Shown in pieces: positions 40,650 to 51,251 of a stretch of DNA of 64,000 nucleotides. Within the stretch, counting starts at the first letter, position 1, and every line of letters starts with the position of its first letter. The translations under genes and the position numbers were made by a program. The DNA lies in NCBI RefSeq assembly GCF_000230555.1, contig NC_016078.1:3681001-3745000 (forward strand), written 5' to 3'. Source of the DNA: Pelagibacterium halotolerans B2. Its GTDB lineage: Bacteria > Pseudomonadota > Alphaproteobacteria > Rhizobiales > Devosiaceae. The notes beneath the pieces were generated by a model, which saw only the letters and a program-made list of their open reading frames with translations, made no database searches and was not told the origin of the DNA.

Positions 40650-41843
40650 TTAATCGGGCCAGTTGAGAATGGCCTTTTCCTGCGCCAGAACGCGCAGCCG
40701 CAAATCGGAAACGATCGGCGTATTGGACTTGCGCGCCGCATCGAGTTCCTCGGTCAGCCGTTCGGCGACGACGAACTCCTCGTCGGGATGCAGGTTGCAG
40801 GGATCGAGATAGAAGTAATTATGCTCAACCTCATGGTCGCGCACGATCACCGGCCTTTCCCCCTGTGCCATACGATCCGCCAGATCCCAGGCCGAAATGT
40901 TGGCGCCCTCGGGATCAACCAGCACCTTGAGCCGGTCGAGCGGATTGTCGGTTGGGTCAGGGTCGATGATGGCGGTGATGCCATCCCGTCCTTCCAGTGT
41001 GGATTGCCAGAGATCGAGCGCCCTTTGCTCGCGGGCCCTGATCCCGGCGTGGTCGCGCGTCTCCCAGGCTTCAAGCGCCGCGATAACGCCGGCAACGCCT
41101 TCTTTGCCCACCTTCATTCCGCGACCCACGCCACGGTTCTGCAGGTAACATGCGGCAACGAAGTTCTTTTCCCCCGCAATGATGCCCGAGGTCGGCCCGC
41201 CCAGAAACTTGTGCCCGGAATAGAGCACAAGATCGGCGCCCGTCTTGAGAAACTTCTCCAGATCGTATTCCGATGCCGCGTCCACGATCACCGGCACACC
41301 TTTTTCATGAGCAACCTCACAGAACGTTTCGAGCGCGATCTGTCCATAATCGACAACGTGGTGCGAAATCACGTAAACCGCCGCCGCGGTCTTGTCGGTT
41401 ATGGCTCCGGCCAATTGGTAGGCATGCGCGCTGGTCGCCTGACCCACCGGTACCACTTTGGCACCCGAAAGCCTGATGCCCTGTTCGACCGGTGCGCCAT
41501 AAGAGACCATGTGTCCCGTCTGGATGACGATCTCATCCTTGAGCCCCGTCGTATCGGGAAGGCGTTCGATGGCGGCCAGATCCTTGCCCGTCATGGCAGC
41601 GGCGCAGGCCAGCGTGACGGCCGCCGAGCACGACGCCGTCACGCACCCTGCTTCTGCTCCGGTCAGCCGTTCGATGGTGCGCGAAGCGATGCGCTGCAGG
41701 TCGGAGATTTCGGTCCATTGCGAGAGGATCGCGGTCACGGTCTCGACCGCATGCGGCACGACGATCGAAGCGCCCAGCGAAGTCATGGTTCCCGAACAAT
41801 TGATGACGGGGCGCAGGCCAAGCGTTTTGCGGATATCGGTCAT
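40650..41843 (-). CDS. SelA-like PLP-dependent enzyme (D-glucosaminate-6-phosphate ammonia-lyase-type family)
   Basis: 397 residues, fold-type I PLP enzyme of the SelA/DgaE-like group, not a true selenocysteine synthase: no selB, selD or tRNA-Sec is near. LRPVINCSGTMTSLGASIVVPHAV is the family opening. The PLP-binding Asp is in VPVIVDAASEYD and the Schiff-base Lys in LVLYSGHKFLGGPTSG. GVGRGMKVGKEGVAGVIAALEAW matches the family. Known relatives eliminate ammonia or otherwise act at the alpha/beta carbons of amino acids or amino sugar acids. RidA, 10 bases upstream, fits an enamine-producing eliminase. Confidence 0.82.
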   Translation of the reverse strand: MTDIRKTLGLRPVINCSGTMTSLGASIVVPHAVETVTAILSQWTEISDLQRIASRTIERLTGAEAGCVTASCSAAVTLACAAAMTGKDLAAIERLPDTTGLKDEIVIQTGHMVSYGAPVEQGIRLSGAKVVPVGQATSAHAYQLAGAITDKTAAAVYVISHHVVDYGQIALETFCEVAHEKGVPVIVDAASEYDLEKFLKTGADLVLYSGHKFLGGPTSGIIAGEKNFVAACYLQNRGVGRGMKVGKEGVAGVIAALEAWETRDHAGIRAREQRALDLWQSTLEGRDGITAIIDPDPTDNPLDRLKVLVDPEGANISAWDLADRMAQGERPVIVRDHEVEHNYFYLDPCNLHPDEEFVVAERLTEELDAARKSNTPIVSDLRLRVLAQEKAILNWPD

Positions 41844-41853
41844 TGGGGCGTAC

Positions 41854-42348
41854 TCAATTGTCTATGGCGACGATGGCTTCGATTTCCACCGTGATCGCGT
41901 TGGGGAGCGAGGAAAAGCCGACTGCAGAGCGGGCATGAATGCCCTTTTCGGCAAATACGGCGTTGAACAGGTCCGAACAGCCGTTGATGACCTGGGGATG
42001 CTCGGTAAAGTCGGAAGTGGCATTGACCATGCCCAGCACTTTGACGATGCGGCGCACCCGGCCCAGATCGCCCAGCGCTTCCTCCATCACCGCAATCAGG
42101 TTAAGCCCGGTCAGCTTGGCGTGGTCATAGGCCTCATCGGTCGAGACGGTATCGCCCACCTTTCCCGAGTGGCGCCGGCCATCGGGATAGGTCGGTCCCT
42201 GGCCCGAGAGATAGAGCATATTGCCCTCGATCACATGGGTGACGAAGTTGGCGATCGGCGGCGCGGCCGGGGGCAAGGTCAGCCCCAATGCGGTGAGCCG
42301 GTCGTAAGGGCTCTGGTCCGCGCGCTTTTTCGCCTCGGAGACAGTCAT
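41854..42348 (-). CDS. RidA/YjgF-family enamine/imine deaminase-like protein
   Basis: 164 residues: IANFVTHVIEGNMLYLSGQGPTYPDGRRHSGKVGDTVSTDEAYDHAKLTGLNLIAVMEEALGDLGRVRRIVKVLGMVNATSDFTEHPQVINGCSDLFNAVFAEKGIHARSAVGFSSLPNAITVEIEAIVAI. The LSGQ, VLGMVN and ARSAVG...LP...VEIEAI blocks define the family. The position of the usual catalytic Arg (R105 in RidA) corresponds to ARSAVG. These proteins hydrolyse reactive enamines released by PLP dehydratases. Followed by the SelA-like PLP gene, which may be the source of such an intermediate. Confidence 0.88.
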   Translation of the reverse strand: MTVSEAKKRADQSPYDRLTALGLTLPPAAPPIANFVTHVIEGNMLYLSGQGPTYPDGRRHSGKVGDTVSTDEAYDHAKLTGLNLIAVMEEALGDLGRVRRIVKVLGMVNATSDFTEHPQVINGCSDLFNAVFAEKGIHARSAVGFSSLPNAITVEIEAIVAIDN

Positions 42349-42360
42349 AGGATACTCCAG

Positions 42361-42456
42361 TTAGAGTGCGATCAGGAAAAGGCCTTTCCGGCTCGATCGC
42401 ACGACAAAACAAAACTCTCGATGTTCCGGCCCGGTTCAATCGGGCGCGGGCTCTAG
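42361..42456. repeat. Structured intergenic repeat, copy 1 (covariant stems)
   Basis: Between the OppF-type gene and RidA. Outer stem GTGCGATC (42366-42373) / GATCGCAC (42395-42402), inner stem GGAAA/TTTCC, conserved tail ACAAAACAAA, then a second hairpin CCCG/CGGG and a closing CTCTAG. The same architecture with different stem sequences recurs at 62909-63114. The stop codon of the ATPase gene lies inside its last bases. Confidence 0.7.
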
Positions 42457-43435
42457 GACGCCTGCGCCAATTCGTTGTGGCGGATGCAGGCAACGTGATG
42501 GTCGCCGCCGAGATGGTCGGCGGGCGGGACGATTTCGGCACACGCCGCGATGGCATGCGGGCAGCGGGTACGGAATACGCATCCCGATGGCGGGTTGATG
42601 GGGCTGGGAATGTCGCCGGCCAGCGGCACATGTTCGCGACGGCGCGTCGGATCGGGGATCGGCGCCGTGGCCAGCAGGGCTCGCGTATAGGGATGGCGGG
42701 GATTGGCATAGACCGCCCGCGAAGGTCCCCGTTCCATGACGCGCCCCAGATACATCACCACCACCTCGTCGCAGAGATATTCAACGACCGAGAGGTCATG
42801 GGCGATAAACAGCAGCGTCAGCCCCAGCCGTTTCTGCAGATCGCTCAAAAGGTTGAGCACCTGCGCCTGCACCGAGACGTCGAGCGCCGAAACCGGCTCG
42901 TCGGCCACCACGAATTCGGGCTCGACCGCAAGCGCCCGGGCAATCCCGATGCGCTGGCGCTGGCCGCCGGAAAACTCATGAGGAAACCGTCTGGCGTGCT
43001 CGGGGGCAAGTCCCACAAGCGTCAGGAGCTCTGCAACCCGCTCCTTGCGTTTTGCGCCCTTGGGGTAATTGCAGGCGTCGAGCGCCTCTCCAAGGATCGC
43101 CTCGATCCGCATGCGCGGGTTGAGCGAGGAGAACGGGTCCTGGAAAATGATCTGCATGCGCTGGCGATAGGCCCGCATGTCGCGCTCGGACAGCGCAAAG
43201 ATATCGACGCCGTCGAACACCGCCTTGCCGCCGGTGGGCTCGATCAGTCGCAACAGGGTGCGTCCCGCCGTTGTCTTGCCGGACCCCGATTCGCCCACCA
43301 GCCCAACGGTCGTGCCGCGCTTGATCGAAAAGCTCACATCCTCGACAGCATGAACGGTCCTGCCGCCCCGTCCCGAAAAGCGTTTGACCAATGCCTCTAT
43401 GATCAGGAGAGGGGCGACGGATTCCATTGCGAGAG

Positions 43436-43439
<4 letters not shown>
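42453..43439 (-). CDS. Oligopeptide/dipeptide-type ABC transporter ATPase (OppF/DppF)
   Basis: 328 residues. Walker A GESGSGKTT, Q loop IFQDPFSSLNPRM (typical of OppF), signature FSGGQRQRIGIARALA, Walker B FVVADEPVSALDVSVQAQ, and the C-terminal oligopeptide ABC extension with the Cys cluster (CVFRTRCPHAIAACAE...HHVACIRH) known to hold an Fe-S cluster in relatives. It overlaps the OppD-type gene by 4 bases. Second ATPase of the operon's importer. Confidence 0.94.
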
Positions 43440-44448
<1,009 letters not shown>

Positions 44449-44452
<4 letters not shown>

Positions 44453-45666
44453 CGCGCCCACCCGCAATGGGGGCAGTTGGCAAGCTGGGCGCCGGGCGCC
44501 GGCTGGTAGCGATGCGCCGCGATGGCCCGCGCCCCAAGGATGGCATGACGCGGCTCGAAAATCTCGTGCAGCGTCGATGTTATGCCCTTGGAATCCTTGA
44601 CTTCGATATCGCTCTTTTCGAGGTCGAAGATCGTAAATTCCGCCGGCTTTCCCTTGGCCAGAAGGTTGGTGTGATCGCGTCGGATCGCCTTGCGCGGAGC
44701 GATGGTCGCTGCGTGGATCACCTGCTCGAACCCCATGCCCAGCGAGAGCAATTTCGACATGGTAGTGCCCATGTCCCAGACAGCGCCATCCATGGAGCGA
44801 TTGTGCAGATCGGTCGAAATGGTCTGCGGCAGCATGTTCTTTTCGAGCGCCGCCTTGGCCACTTCGAACGAAAACGATGCCCCGCCATGCCCGACGTCGA
44901 GCACCACGCCGCGCGCCGCCGCATCCTCGACAAGGGTGTAAAGGTCCTCATCTTCGAGGATCGAGCCACCCACCTTGCCGTTGAAACAATGGGTGACGAT
45001 GTCGCCTTCGGTCAGCAGCGAAAGAATATCATCGTAAAGCGGGGGCGGTTCGCCCACATGCACCATGATCGGCAGCTTGAGCACGCGCCCGAGCTTTTTG
45101 GCCAGCTTGACCGGCACCAGATCCCACCCGCCCGAAATCACCGCGCTGGCCCGGACCTTGAGCCCCACGATCACGTCGCGATTGGCCTCGACGGTCGCCG
45201 CGATCCGGTCGATATCGATCGAACGCATGTCCTGAAGCTCGGTCACCCGGTTGCAGGCAACAAGTCCGATCGAGCCGATATTTAAGAACGCATAGACATT
45301 TTCGAGCGCCGGCTCGATCATCAATTCGCGCAACCCATGAAAATTGGCTTCGCCCGCCGATCCGGCATCGACCATCGTGGTCACCCCGTGCCGGGCGCCG
45401 CACTGTTCGGGCCGGAGCGAAATATCGGTGCCGCCATACCAGATATGGGTGTGGATATCGGTCCAGCCCGCCGAAAGGTAACTGCCCCCGGCATCGAGGA
45501 TTTCCGCATCGTCGGGCACGACAATGGTTGTTCCTGTCTCGATGATCTTTCCGTCTGTGCCGACAAGGATATCGATTGCCGAGGACGTAACCCCTGCAAA
45601 GTCGACAGGCTTTGCGTTGCGGATCAAAAGCGGCTTTTCGGCGGGAGAAAATTGATTGCCGATCAT
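44449..45666 (-). CDS. Amidohydrolase/deacetylase-type metallohydrolase (dihydroorotase-like)
   Basis: 405 residues, amidohydrolase superfamily. The first metal motif is GWTDIHTHIWYGG (HxH). Lys/His ligands follow in VGLKVRASAV (putative carbamylated Lys), PIMVHVGEPP and DIVTHCFNG, and the catalytic Asp in TISTDLH. Members of this subfamily are often found beside SelA-like PLP enzymes, as in this operon, and probably open a cyclic amide or remove an acyl group. It lies inside the importer gene set, its ATG immediately after the DppC stop (TAA-ATG), so the imported compound is likely its substrate. Confidence 0.87.
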
Positions 45667-46533
45667 TTAGATGTCCTTTGCAAGACGGGGGTCGAGGAGG
45701 TCGCGCAAACCGTCGCCCAGAAGTTGGAGCGCCAGAACGGTGATGACGATTGCAAGGCCCGGATAAAACAGAAGCCAGCTTGCCGAATTCATGAACTGGC
45801 GGCCAGCCGAAATCATCGTGCCCCAGGTCGGGATATCGGGCGAAATGCCGACCCCGAGAAACGACAATCCGGCTTCGGCAAGAATGGCTTGCGCGAAAAT
45901 GAAGGTGCCCTGCACCAGAAGCGGCGAGGTGACATTGCGCAAAACGTGCCGCACGAGGATAACCGGGGTCGGCACCGCCAGCGCGCGGGCCGCCTCCACA
46001 TAGGGCAATTCCCGGATCACCAGCGTCGAGGCGCGCACCACCCGCGCCATGCGCGGCGCATAAACGATCCCCAATGCCAGAACCACATTGAACGCCGAGG
46101 CGCCCAGCGCCGCGACCAGCGCGATGGCCAAAAGGATATCGGGAAACGCCATCATCGCGTCGATCACTCGAGAGACCGGCGCGTCGGCCCTGCGGAAGAA
46201 CCCGGCCACGAGCCCGAGCACGATGCCGATCAGCGAGGAGACGATAACAACCGAGAAAGCCACCGAAAGCGAGGTCTGCCCGGCATAGAGAACACGGGTC
46301 AGAATATCGCGGCCCAACTCGTCGGTGCCCAGCCAGAACTGGCTATTGGGCGCGGTCAACCGGTTGACGATCGAAAGCTGGCTCGGACTGTGCGGCGTAA
46401 GCAGCGGCGCAAAGATAGCGGCCAGCACGACCAGCGTTATGACGATCAGCCCGGCCGCAGCGGTGGGCCGTGCCAGAAGGCGGACCAAAAGATTGGGTGA
46501 TTTGCCCTGTGCGGACGAAGCGAGCGCGGCCAT
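45667..46533 (-). CDS. Dipeptide/oligopeptide-type ABC permease (DppC type)
   Basis: 288 residues, about six spans. N-terminal OppC-like segment, then FWLGTDELGRDILTRVLYAGQTSLSVAFSVVI (DppC hallmark). The EAA loop reads YVEAARALAVPTPVILVRHVLRNV, followed by EAGLSFLGVGISPDIPTWGTMISAGRQFM. Its ATG overlaps the DppB stop by one base (TGATG). Confidence 0.94.
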   Translation of the reverse strand: MAALASSAQGKSPNLLVRLLARPTAAAGLIVITLVVLAAIFAPLLTPHSPSQLSIVNRLTAPNSQFWLGTDELGRDILTRVLYAGQTSLSVAFSVVIVSSLIGIVLGLVAGFFRRADAPVSRVIDAMMAFPDILLAIALVAALGASAFNVVLALGIVYAPRMARVVRASTLVIRELPYVEAARALAVPTPVILVRHVLRNVTSPLLVQGTFIFAQAILAEAGLSFLGVGISPDIPTWGTMISAGRQFMNSASWLLFYPGLAIVITVLALQLLGDGLRDLLDPRLAKDI

Positions 46534-47474
46534 CAGTACCTCACCCGTGGATCAACGAGCAGATAGAGCATGTCGATAGCGAAATTGACCAGCACATAGA
46601 GCCCGGCCACAATGAGCAGAGCACCCTGGATAACCGGGTAATCGCGCCGCAATACGGCCGAAACGATGAGGTTGCCAACACCGGGGAGCGCAAAAACCGT
46701 CTCGGTGACGATAGCACCCGAAATGAGCAGCGCCGCCGTCAGCCCGATAACAGTGAGAATGGGGATCAGCGCATTCTTGAGCGCATGACGGACAACGACC
46801 CGCCATTCGCTCATGCCCTTGGACCGTGCCGTACGCACATAATCATCGTTGAGCACGTCGAGCATCGAGGCGCGGGTAAAGCGCATGATCAGTGCCGAGG
46901 AGACGATCCCCAGCGTCGTGGCGGGCAGAACGAGGTGATAGAGTCTTTCGCCCAATGGCGAATAAGGCCCGCCATAACCCGAGGTCGGAAACCACCCAAG
47001 GCTCACCGCAAACGTCTGGATGAAGATCAGCCCCAGCCAGAAACTGGGAACCGAAGCGGCAAACATGGCAAGCGATGTCATGGCCTGATCGAACCACGAG
47101 CCGCGCCAATAGGCCGATGCGACACCGATCGGCAGCGCGATCGCCGTTGCAATGGCCAGCGAGAAGATGGTGAGGAAAAAGGTCGGCTCGGCCCGTAGCC
47201 ACAAGGCCGTTGTCACCGGTTGGCCAAGAAAGATCGACTGGCCGAGATCGCCGCGAAAAATGCCCCCGACATAGGAGATGAACTGTTCGAGGATCGTGCC
47301 ATCGAGCCCCAGCCGCTGGCGCAACGCCTCGATATCTGCTGCGGTGGCATCGGGGCCCAGCATGACCGCAGCCGGATCGCCGGGGGTTACCCGTACGATG
47401 ATGAAGACAATTGTCACGACGATGGCCATCACCGTGAGCATGCCGATCAGTCTATTGAGCGCAGCGCCAAGCAT
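46533..47474 (-). CDS. Dipeptide/oligopeptide-type ABC permease (DppB type)
   Basis: 313 residues from MLGAALNRLIGMLTVMAIVVTIVFIIVRVTPGDPA at 47474. RVTPGDPA and the EAA loop YVRTARSKGMSEWRVVVRHALKNALIPILTVIG are DppB/OppB hallmarks, and the end LLVDPRVRY is typical. The open frame continues 64 codons upstream, but that sequence is intergenic in character. Confidence 0.94.
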   Translation of the reverse strand: MLGAALNRLIGMLTVMAIVVTIVFIIVRVTPGDPAAVMLGPDATAADIEALRQRLGLDGTILEQFISYVGGIFRGDLGQSIFLGQPVTTALWLRAEPTFFLTIFSLAIATAIALPIGVASAYWRGSWFDQAMTSLAMFAASVPSFWLGLIFIQTFAVSLGWFPTSGYGGPYSPLGERLYHLVLPATTLGIVSSALIMRFTRASMLDVLNDDYVRTARSKGMSEWRVVVRHALKNALIPILTVIGLTAALLISGAIVTETVFALPGVGNLIVSAVLRRDYPVIQGALLIVAGLYVLVNFAIDMLYLLVDPRVRY

Positions 47475-47629
47475 GGGTCGACTTTCCAAAAAGGGGACGC
47501 GAAGGGAAGGATGGCCATGCCGGAAAGGACTGGCAATGGACTTGCTGGCCCTCCCTCCCTTCGATATTCCCCGGGGGCGCCGCCATTGTCCGGAGGACAG
47601 GCAATGCCGGCGCCCGCAGGGAGGATCGC
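47475..47629 (-). other. Spacer between dppA- and dppB-type genes
   Basis: 155 bases, noticeably longer than other gaps in this operon. GC-rich with local GGCGCC/CCCCGGGG palindromic bits, but no single convincing terminator. It may set a lower level of permease expression relative to the binding protein. Confidence 0.4.
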
Positions 47630-49162
47630 TTATTCCTCGAGCCAGGCGTTCCAGAAATAGGGCCATGGCGCGGGGTTCATACCTTCGAGGGCCGGCGATT
47701 GAGCGGCAACGGCATTGAAATTGCCGACCTTGAACGCGGGCACTTCCTCATAGATCGCCTCTTGCACCGCCGCCCAGAGTTCAACGCGGGCGTCGGGGTC
47801 GGCTTCGGCGTTGAAGGCGCCCAGCGCTGCATGTTTGGCATCGGACACCCACCAGCCGGGCGAGGAATCCGACATGATGCCGGTTAGCGACGGTTCGGGC
47901 AGGAAGGGCGAGTGGGTGATATAGATGTCCCATAGCGCCGGATCGGTGCGCCGCTGAGTCAAGGTTGCCCATTCCACAACATCGAGCTGAACGTCGAACC
48001 CGGCCGCCTCGAGATAGGCCTCGGCCACCTGGGCCATCGTATAGTGAAACTCGTACTGGCGCGAGGTCAGGATACGCAGCGGCGAGCCGTCATAAGAAGA
48101 GTCCGCGAGCAACTGGCTGGCCAGTTCCGTATCGCCCATCGGCTTATAGGGTTCGGTGCCCGCTTCGGTATGCCAGACATACCCTTCAGGATACATCGCC
48201 CCATCGGCGGTAAAGAAGTCTTCCGATCCGAACGCGGCCAGCAGCATGTCCTGCGGCGCAAGGGCCGCCTGAATGGCCTTGCGCACGGCGATATCGGAGT
48301 TGACGCCTTCGGCCGTGTTCATGACGAACACCGGCCAGCCGAAGGGGGCCAGCATCACCGGTTCGGTATTGCCCGAGGCGATGCGGTCATAGGCCTCCAC
48401 GGCGATGGAATCGATATAGTCGAACTGGCCCGCGACAGCGCCCTCGATACGGGTATTGGGATCGGGGACGGGAACGAACCGGATTTCATCGAGATATTGG
48501 TGGCGCGCACCGCCATAGCCGCTGGAATCCTCATCGCGCGATACGTAGTCATTAAACCGCGTAAGCTGGATATATTGGTCCGGGCGGCGTTCGGCCAGCT
48601 GATAGGGGCCGGTGCCGACGAAATCTTCCATGACGTCTTCGCCGGCGATTTCGGACGGAATGACGATGGCCGCCGAATTGTTGAGCGACAGCAGGGACAA
48701 AAGCGGTGCATAGGGCCCGCTCAGCGTGATCTGTACCGTGTAGTCGTCCACAGCTTCGACGCCCTCAACGGTTTCCGCCGTCTGCATGCCGCGGCTGGCG
48801 ATGCGCAGCCAGCGTTCGAGCGAAGCGACAACATCCTCGGCGGTCATGTCCGAGCCATCGTGGAAGGTAACGCCCTCGCGCAGCGCGATTGTGTAAACCG
48901 TACCGTCTTCGGAAATTTCGGGCATGTCCGCTGCCAGCAGTGGCACGACGGCCCAATTGGCGTCGAACGTATAGAGCGTTTCAAACATATGCTGGGTGAT
49001 GATGCCGACAAGATCGGCGGTCGAGGTCATGGGATCGAGGGTGGGCGGTTCACCAATGGTCGCCACGTCGATTGCGCCGCCCTCGGTTTGCGCCAGGGCG
49101 AAACTTGGCAATGAAATGCCGGCCAGGGCAGCGATGGCCGCTGCCTTGAGAAAAGTCTTCAT
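47630..49162 (-). CDS. Dipeptide/oligopeptide-type ABC substrate-binding protein
   Basis: 510 residues from MKTFLKAAAIAALAGISLPSFALAQ (signal peptide) with GGGAG upstream. SBP_bac_5 pattern: IGEPPTLDPMTSTADLVGIITQHMFETLYTFDANWAVVPLLAADMPEISEDGTVYTIALREGVTFHDGSDMTAEDVVASLERW, the classic V-F-H-D/N-G motif. Ligands of this family include peptides, opines, nickel and oligosaccharides. It is the first gene of the operon 49162 to 39781. Confidence 0.94.
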   Translation of the reverse strand: MKTFLKAAAIAALAGISLPSFALAQTEGGAIDVATIGEPPTLDPMTSTADLVGIITQHMFETLYTFDANWAVVPLLAADMPEISEDGTVYTIALREGVTFHDGSDMTAEDVVASLERWLRIASRGMQTAETVEGVEAVDDYTVQITLSGPYAPLLSLLSLNNSAAIVIPSEIAGEDVMEDFVGTGPYQLAERRPDQYIQLTRFNDYVSRDEDSSGYGGARHQYLDEIRFVPVPDPNTRIEGAVAGQFDYIDSIAVEAYDRIASGNTEPVMLAPFGWPVFVMNTAEGVNSDIAVRKAIQAALAPQDMLLAAFGSEDFFTADGAMYPEGYVWHTEAGTEPYKPMGDTELASQLLADSSYDGSPLRILTSRQYEFHYTMAQVAEAYLEAAGFDVQLDVVEWATLTQRRTDPALWDIYITHSPFLPEPSLTGIMSDSSPGWWVSDAKHAALGAFNAEADPDARVELWAAVQEAIYEEVPAFKVGNFNAVAAQSPALEGMNPAPWPYFWNAWLEE

Positions 49163-49350
49163 AACGATGCTCCCTTTGTTCAATGATACATAGTTATGGA
49201 ATACATATCATTGTTCTGTTATGAGAGCAGAGCTTTGACCCCACGTCAAGCCTATGGGTCCTTCGACCAGCGGAAGGCATATTTCATATTTACAAATGAA
49301 TATATATTGATATGTTGGAACTAACGAACTTGCCGGAAATTTGATATTCG
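49163..49350. promoter_or_regulatory. AT-rich divergent promoter region with inverted repeats
   Basis: Between the binding-protein gene and the CDF exporter. CAATGATA (49181-49188) / TATCATTG (49206-49213) is a perfect 8-bp inverted repeat lying across the leader of the dppA-type gene. TTCATATTTACAAATGAA (49283-49300) is a second, imperfect palindrome whose ATTTACA core also occurs in the 35775-35796 element. Likely operators for an IclR-type regulator. Confidence 0.5.
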
Positions 49351-50325
49351 ATGACCACTCACCGCAGCGATCCCACCCATAATCACGATCATTCCGCCCA
49401 TCATCACGGCGATGGGCACCACAGCCATGCCCCCGAAGTCGGCGAGAACAACGAACGGGTGGTCCTTGTCGGGTTCGCTCTGACCGCTGGATTCATGGTG
49501 GCCGAGTTGATCGGTGGCATTCTGGCAGGCTCATTGGCGCTGGTGGCCGATGCCGGGCACATGCTGACCGACGCGGCGGCATTGGCGCTCGCCTGGGCGG
49601 GCTTTCGGTTCGGCCGCAAGCTTTCCGATTCCAAGCGTACCTTCGGCTATATGCGCCTTGAAGTGCTCGCCGGTTTCGTCAACGCCATCACGCTCTTCGC
49701 GCTCGTCGGCTGGATCACCTACGAAGCCATCCAGCGCCTGTTCATGCCCCATCCGGTTCTGGCCGGCCCGATGATGGTGGTCGCCGTTCTGGGACTGGTG
49801 GTCAATATCGCCGTGTTTTTCATGCTCAGGCAGGGCGACACCAGCCACGTCAACATTCGCGGCGCCTTGCTGCACGTCCTTGGCGATCTTCTGGGCTCGG
49901 TTGCGGCGATCGCTGCGGCCATCGTGATCTATTTCACCGGCTGGACGCCGATCGATCCGATCCTGTCGGTACTGCTCTCGGTCCTGATCCTGCGTGCTGC
50001 GTGGGCTCTTTTGCGCAATGCCGTGCAGATCCTGATGGAGGGAACGCCGGGCAACATCGAGATCGACGCGCTGCGCACCCATGTGCTCGAAACGGTGCCC
50101 GATATCGAAGACGTCTCTCACGTCCACGTCTGGTCCATTACCTCCGGTAAGCCCGCAGCAACAATGGAAGTCTCGCTCAAGGCCGGAGCTGACTACCGCA
50201 CGATTTCAGAGCAGGTCAAAAAGACGCTTTCCCAGCGCTATGCCATCGGCCATGCCACCGTGGAAATCAATTGGGCAAACCACCCAAAGGACTGCCCCCT
50301 GTCGGCACCGACCCCTCACCACTGA
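49351..50325 (+). CDS. Cation diffusion facilitator (CzcD/ZitB-type metal exporter)
   Basis: 324 residues. A His-rich N-terminus (HNHDHSAHHHGDGHHSH) precedes six membrane spans. The intramembrane metal site is visible in spans II and V: VADAGHMLTD and LLHVLGDLLGS, the H-x3-D type of Zn/Co/Cd exporters. The C-terminal cytoplasmic ferredoxin-like domain has VSHVHVWSI and ends NHPKDCP. It exports divalent metals, probably zinc, in exchange for protons. Its neighbours look unrelated. Confidence 0.94.
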   Translation: MTTHRSDPTHNHDHSAHHHGDGHHSHAPEVGENNERVVLVGFALTAGFMVAELIGGILAGSLALVADAGHMLTDAAALALAWAGFRFGRKLSDSKRTFGYMRLEVLAGFVNAITLFALVGWITYEAIQRLFMPHPVLAGPMMVVAVLGLVVNIAVFFMLRQGDTSHVNIRGALLHVLGDLLGSVAAIAAAIVIYFTGWTPIDPILSVLLSVLILRAAWALLRNAVQILMEGTPGNIEIDALRTHVLETVPDIEDVSHVHVWSITSGKPAATMEVSLKAGADYRTISEQVKKTLSQRYAIGHATVEINWANHPKDCPLSAPTPHH

Positions 50326-50334
50326 TCGATAGCA

Positions 50335-50368
50335 AAAAGGGCCGTCCCAATATCCGAACGGCCCTTTT
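50335..50368. terminator. Bidirectional rho-independent terminator
   Basis: Perfect stem AAAAGGGCCGT (50335-50345) / ACGGCCCTTTT (50358-50368) between the converging CDF and amidohydrolase genes, with A/T tracts at both ends. Confidence 0.88.
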
Positions 50369-50371
50369 CAA

Positions 50372-51238
50372 TTATTGTGTTTGCGACCAGTACAACCGGG
50401 TCGGATTGTCGACGACAAGCCGCCGCAGGCTTTCGGGCGTCGGCGCGATGATCTTGAGCAGATCCACCAGTTCCCCGTCATCTGGCATATTGTTTCTGAT
50501 ATTGGGATGCGGCCAATCGGTGCCCCACAGCACGCGGTCGGGGAATTTCTCCACCAGCAACCGGCCATATTCGGCAGCGTCGTGGAATGGAGGTCCGGAT
50601 CGCGAAAGCCGCTCCGAACCGCAAACCTTGACCCAGAAGCGCTCGTCTTCCATCAGCTCCAAAAGCAGTTGAAACGCCTGTTGCTCGACCCCGGCGCTGG
50701 CATCGATCCGCCCCATGTGATCGATCACCGTAACGATATCGAGATCCTTGAGGAACGGTGCCAAATCCGCCAGCCAATGGGAATCGAAGTGCACGACGAT
50801 ATGCCAGCCGAACGGCTTGATCTTGGCAACGATTTCACGGACGGCATCCTGGTCGGCGGCCTCGCCCAGATGCGCGACGAAATTGAACCGCACGCCCCGC
50901 ACGCCGGCGTCGTGAAGCCCTTGAAGTTCCGTCTCGGTCACATCGCGTTCCACCATTGCGATGCCACGATAATTGCCATTGCCGGCGCTCAGCGCATCGA
51001 CCATGGCCCTGTTGTCGGTCCCGTGGCAACTGGCCTGAACGACCACCGAGCGCGATAAGCCCAGATGCTTGTGGAGTGCAAACAGCTTCTCCTTCGGCGC
51101 GTCCTCCGGACGGTAGGTCGCGGAACTGGAATAGGGGAACACATCGCCGGGACCGAACACGTGGCAGTGGGCGTCGCACGCACCGTCGGGCAGAACCAGG
51201 TCGGGCGTTTTGGGCGACGGATGGGGAGGCAAGGACAT
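50372..51238 (-). CDS. Amidohydrolase, 2-pyrone-4,6-dicarboxylate (PDC) hydrolase-like
   Basis: 288 residues from MSLPPHPSPKTPDLVLPDGACDAHCHVFGPGDVFPYSSSATYRPEDA at 51238. The DAHCH motif, HFDSH, IDHMGRIDA and WGTDWPHPN (metal/catalytic Asp) follow the amidohydrolase_2 group containing LigI-type PDC hydrolase and sulfomuconolactone hydrolase. These open lactone rings in aromatic breakdown. It follows the TRAP permease by 13 bases, so its substrate is probably imported by that system. Confidence 0.86.
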   Translation of the reverse strand: MSLPPHPSPKTPDLVLPDGACDAHCHVFGPGDVFPYSSSATYRPEDAPKEKLFALHKHLGLSRSVVVQASCHGTDNRAMVDALSAGNGNYRGIAMVERDVTETELQGLHDAGVRGVRFNFVAHLGEAADQDAVREIVAKIKPFGWHIVVHFDSHWLADLAPFLKDLDIVTVIDHMGRIDASAGVEQQAFQLLLELMEDERFWVKVCGSERLSRSGPPFHDAAEYGRLLVEKFPDRVLWGTDWPHPNIRNNMPDDGELVDLLKIIAPTPESLRRLVVDNPTRLYWSQTQ

Positions 51239-51251
51239 GTATTGACGTCTC

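Noticed and set aside
40650..41843. True selenocysteine synthase (SelA)
   Set aside because: No selB, selD or tRNA-Sec nearby, and the context is catabolic with RidA; the sequence fits the broader SelA-like enzyme group.
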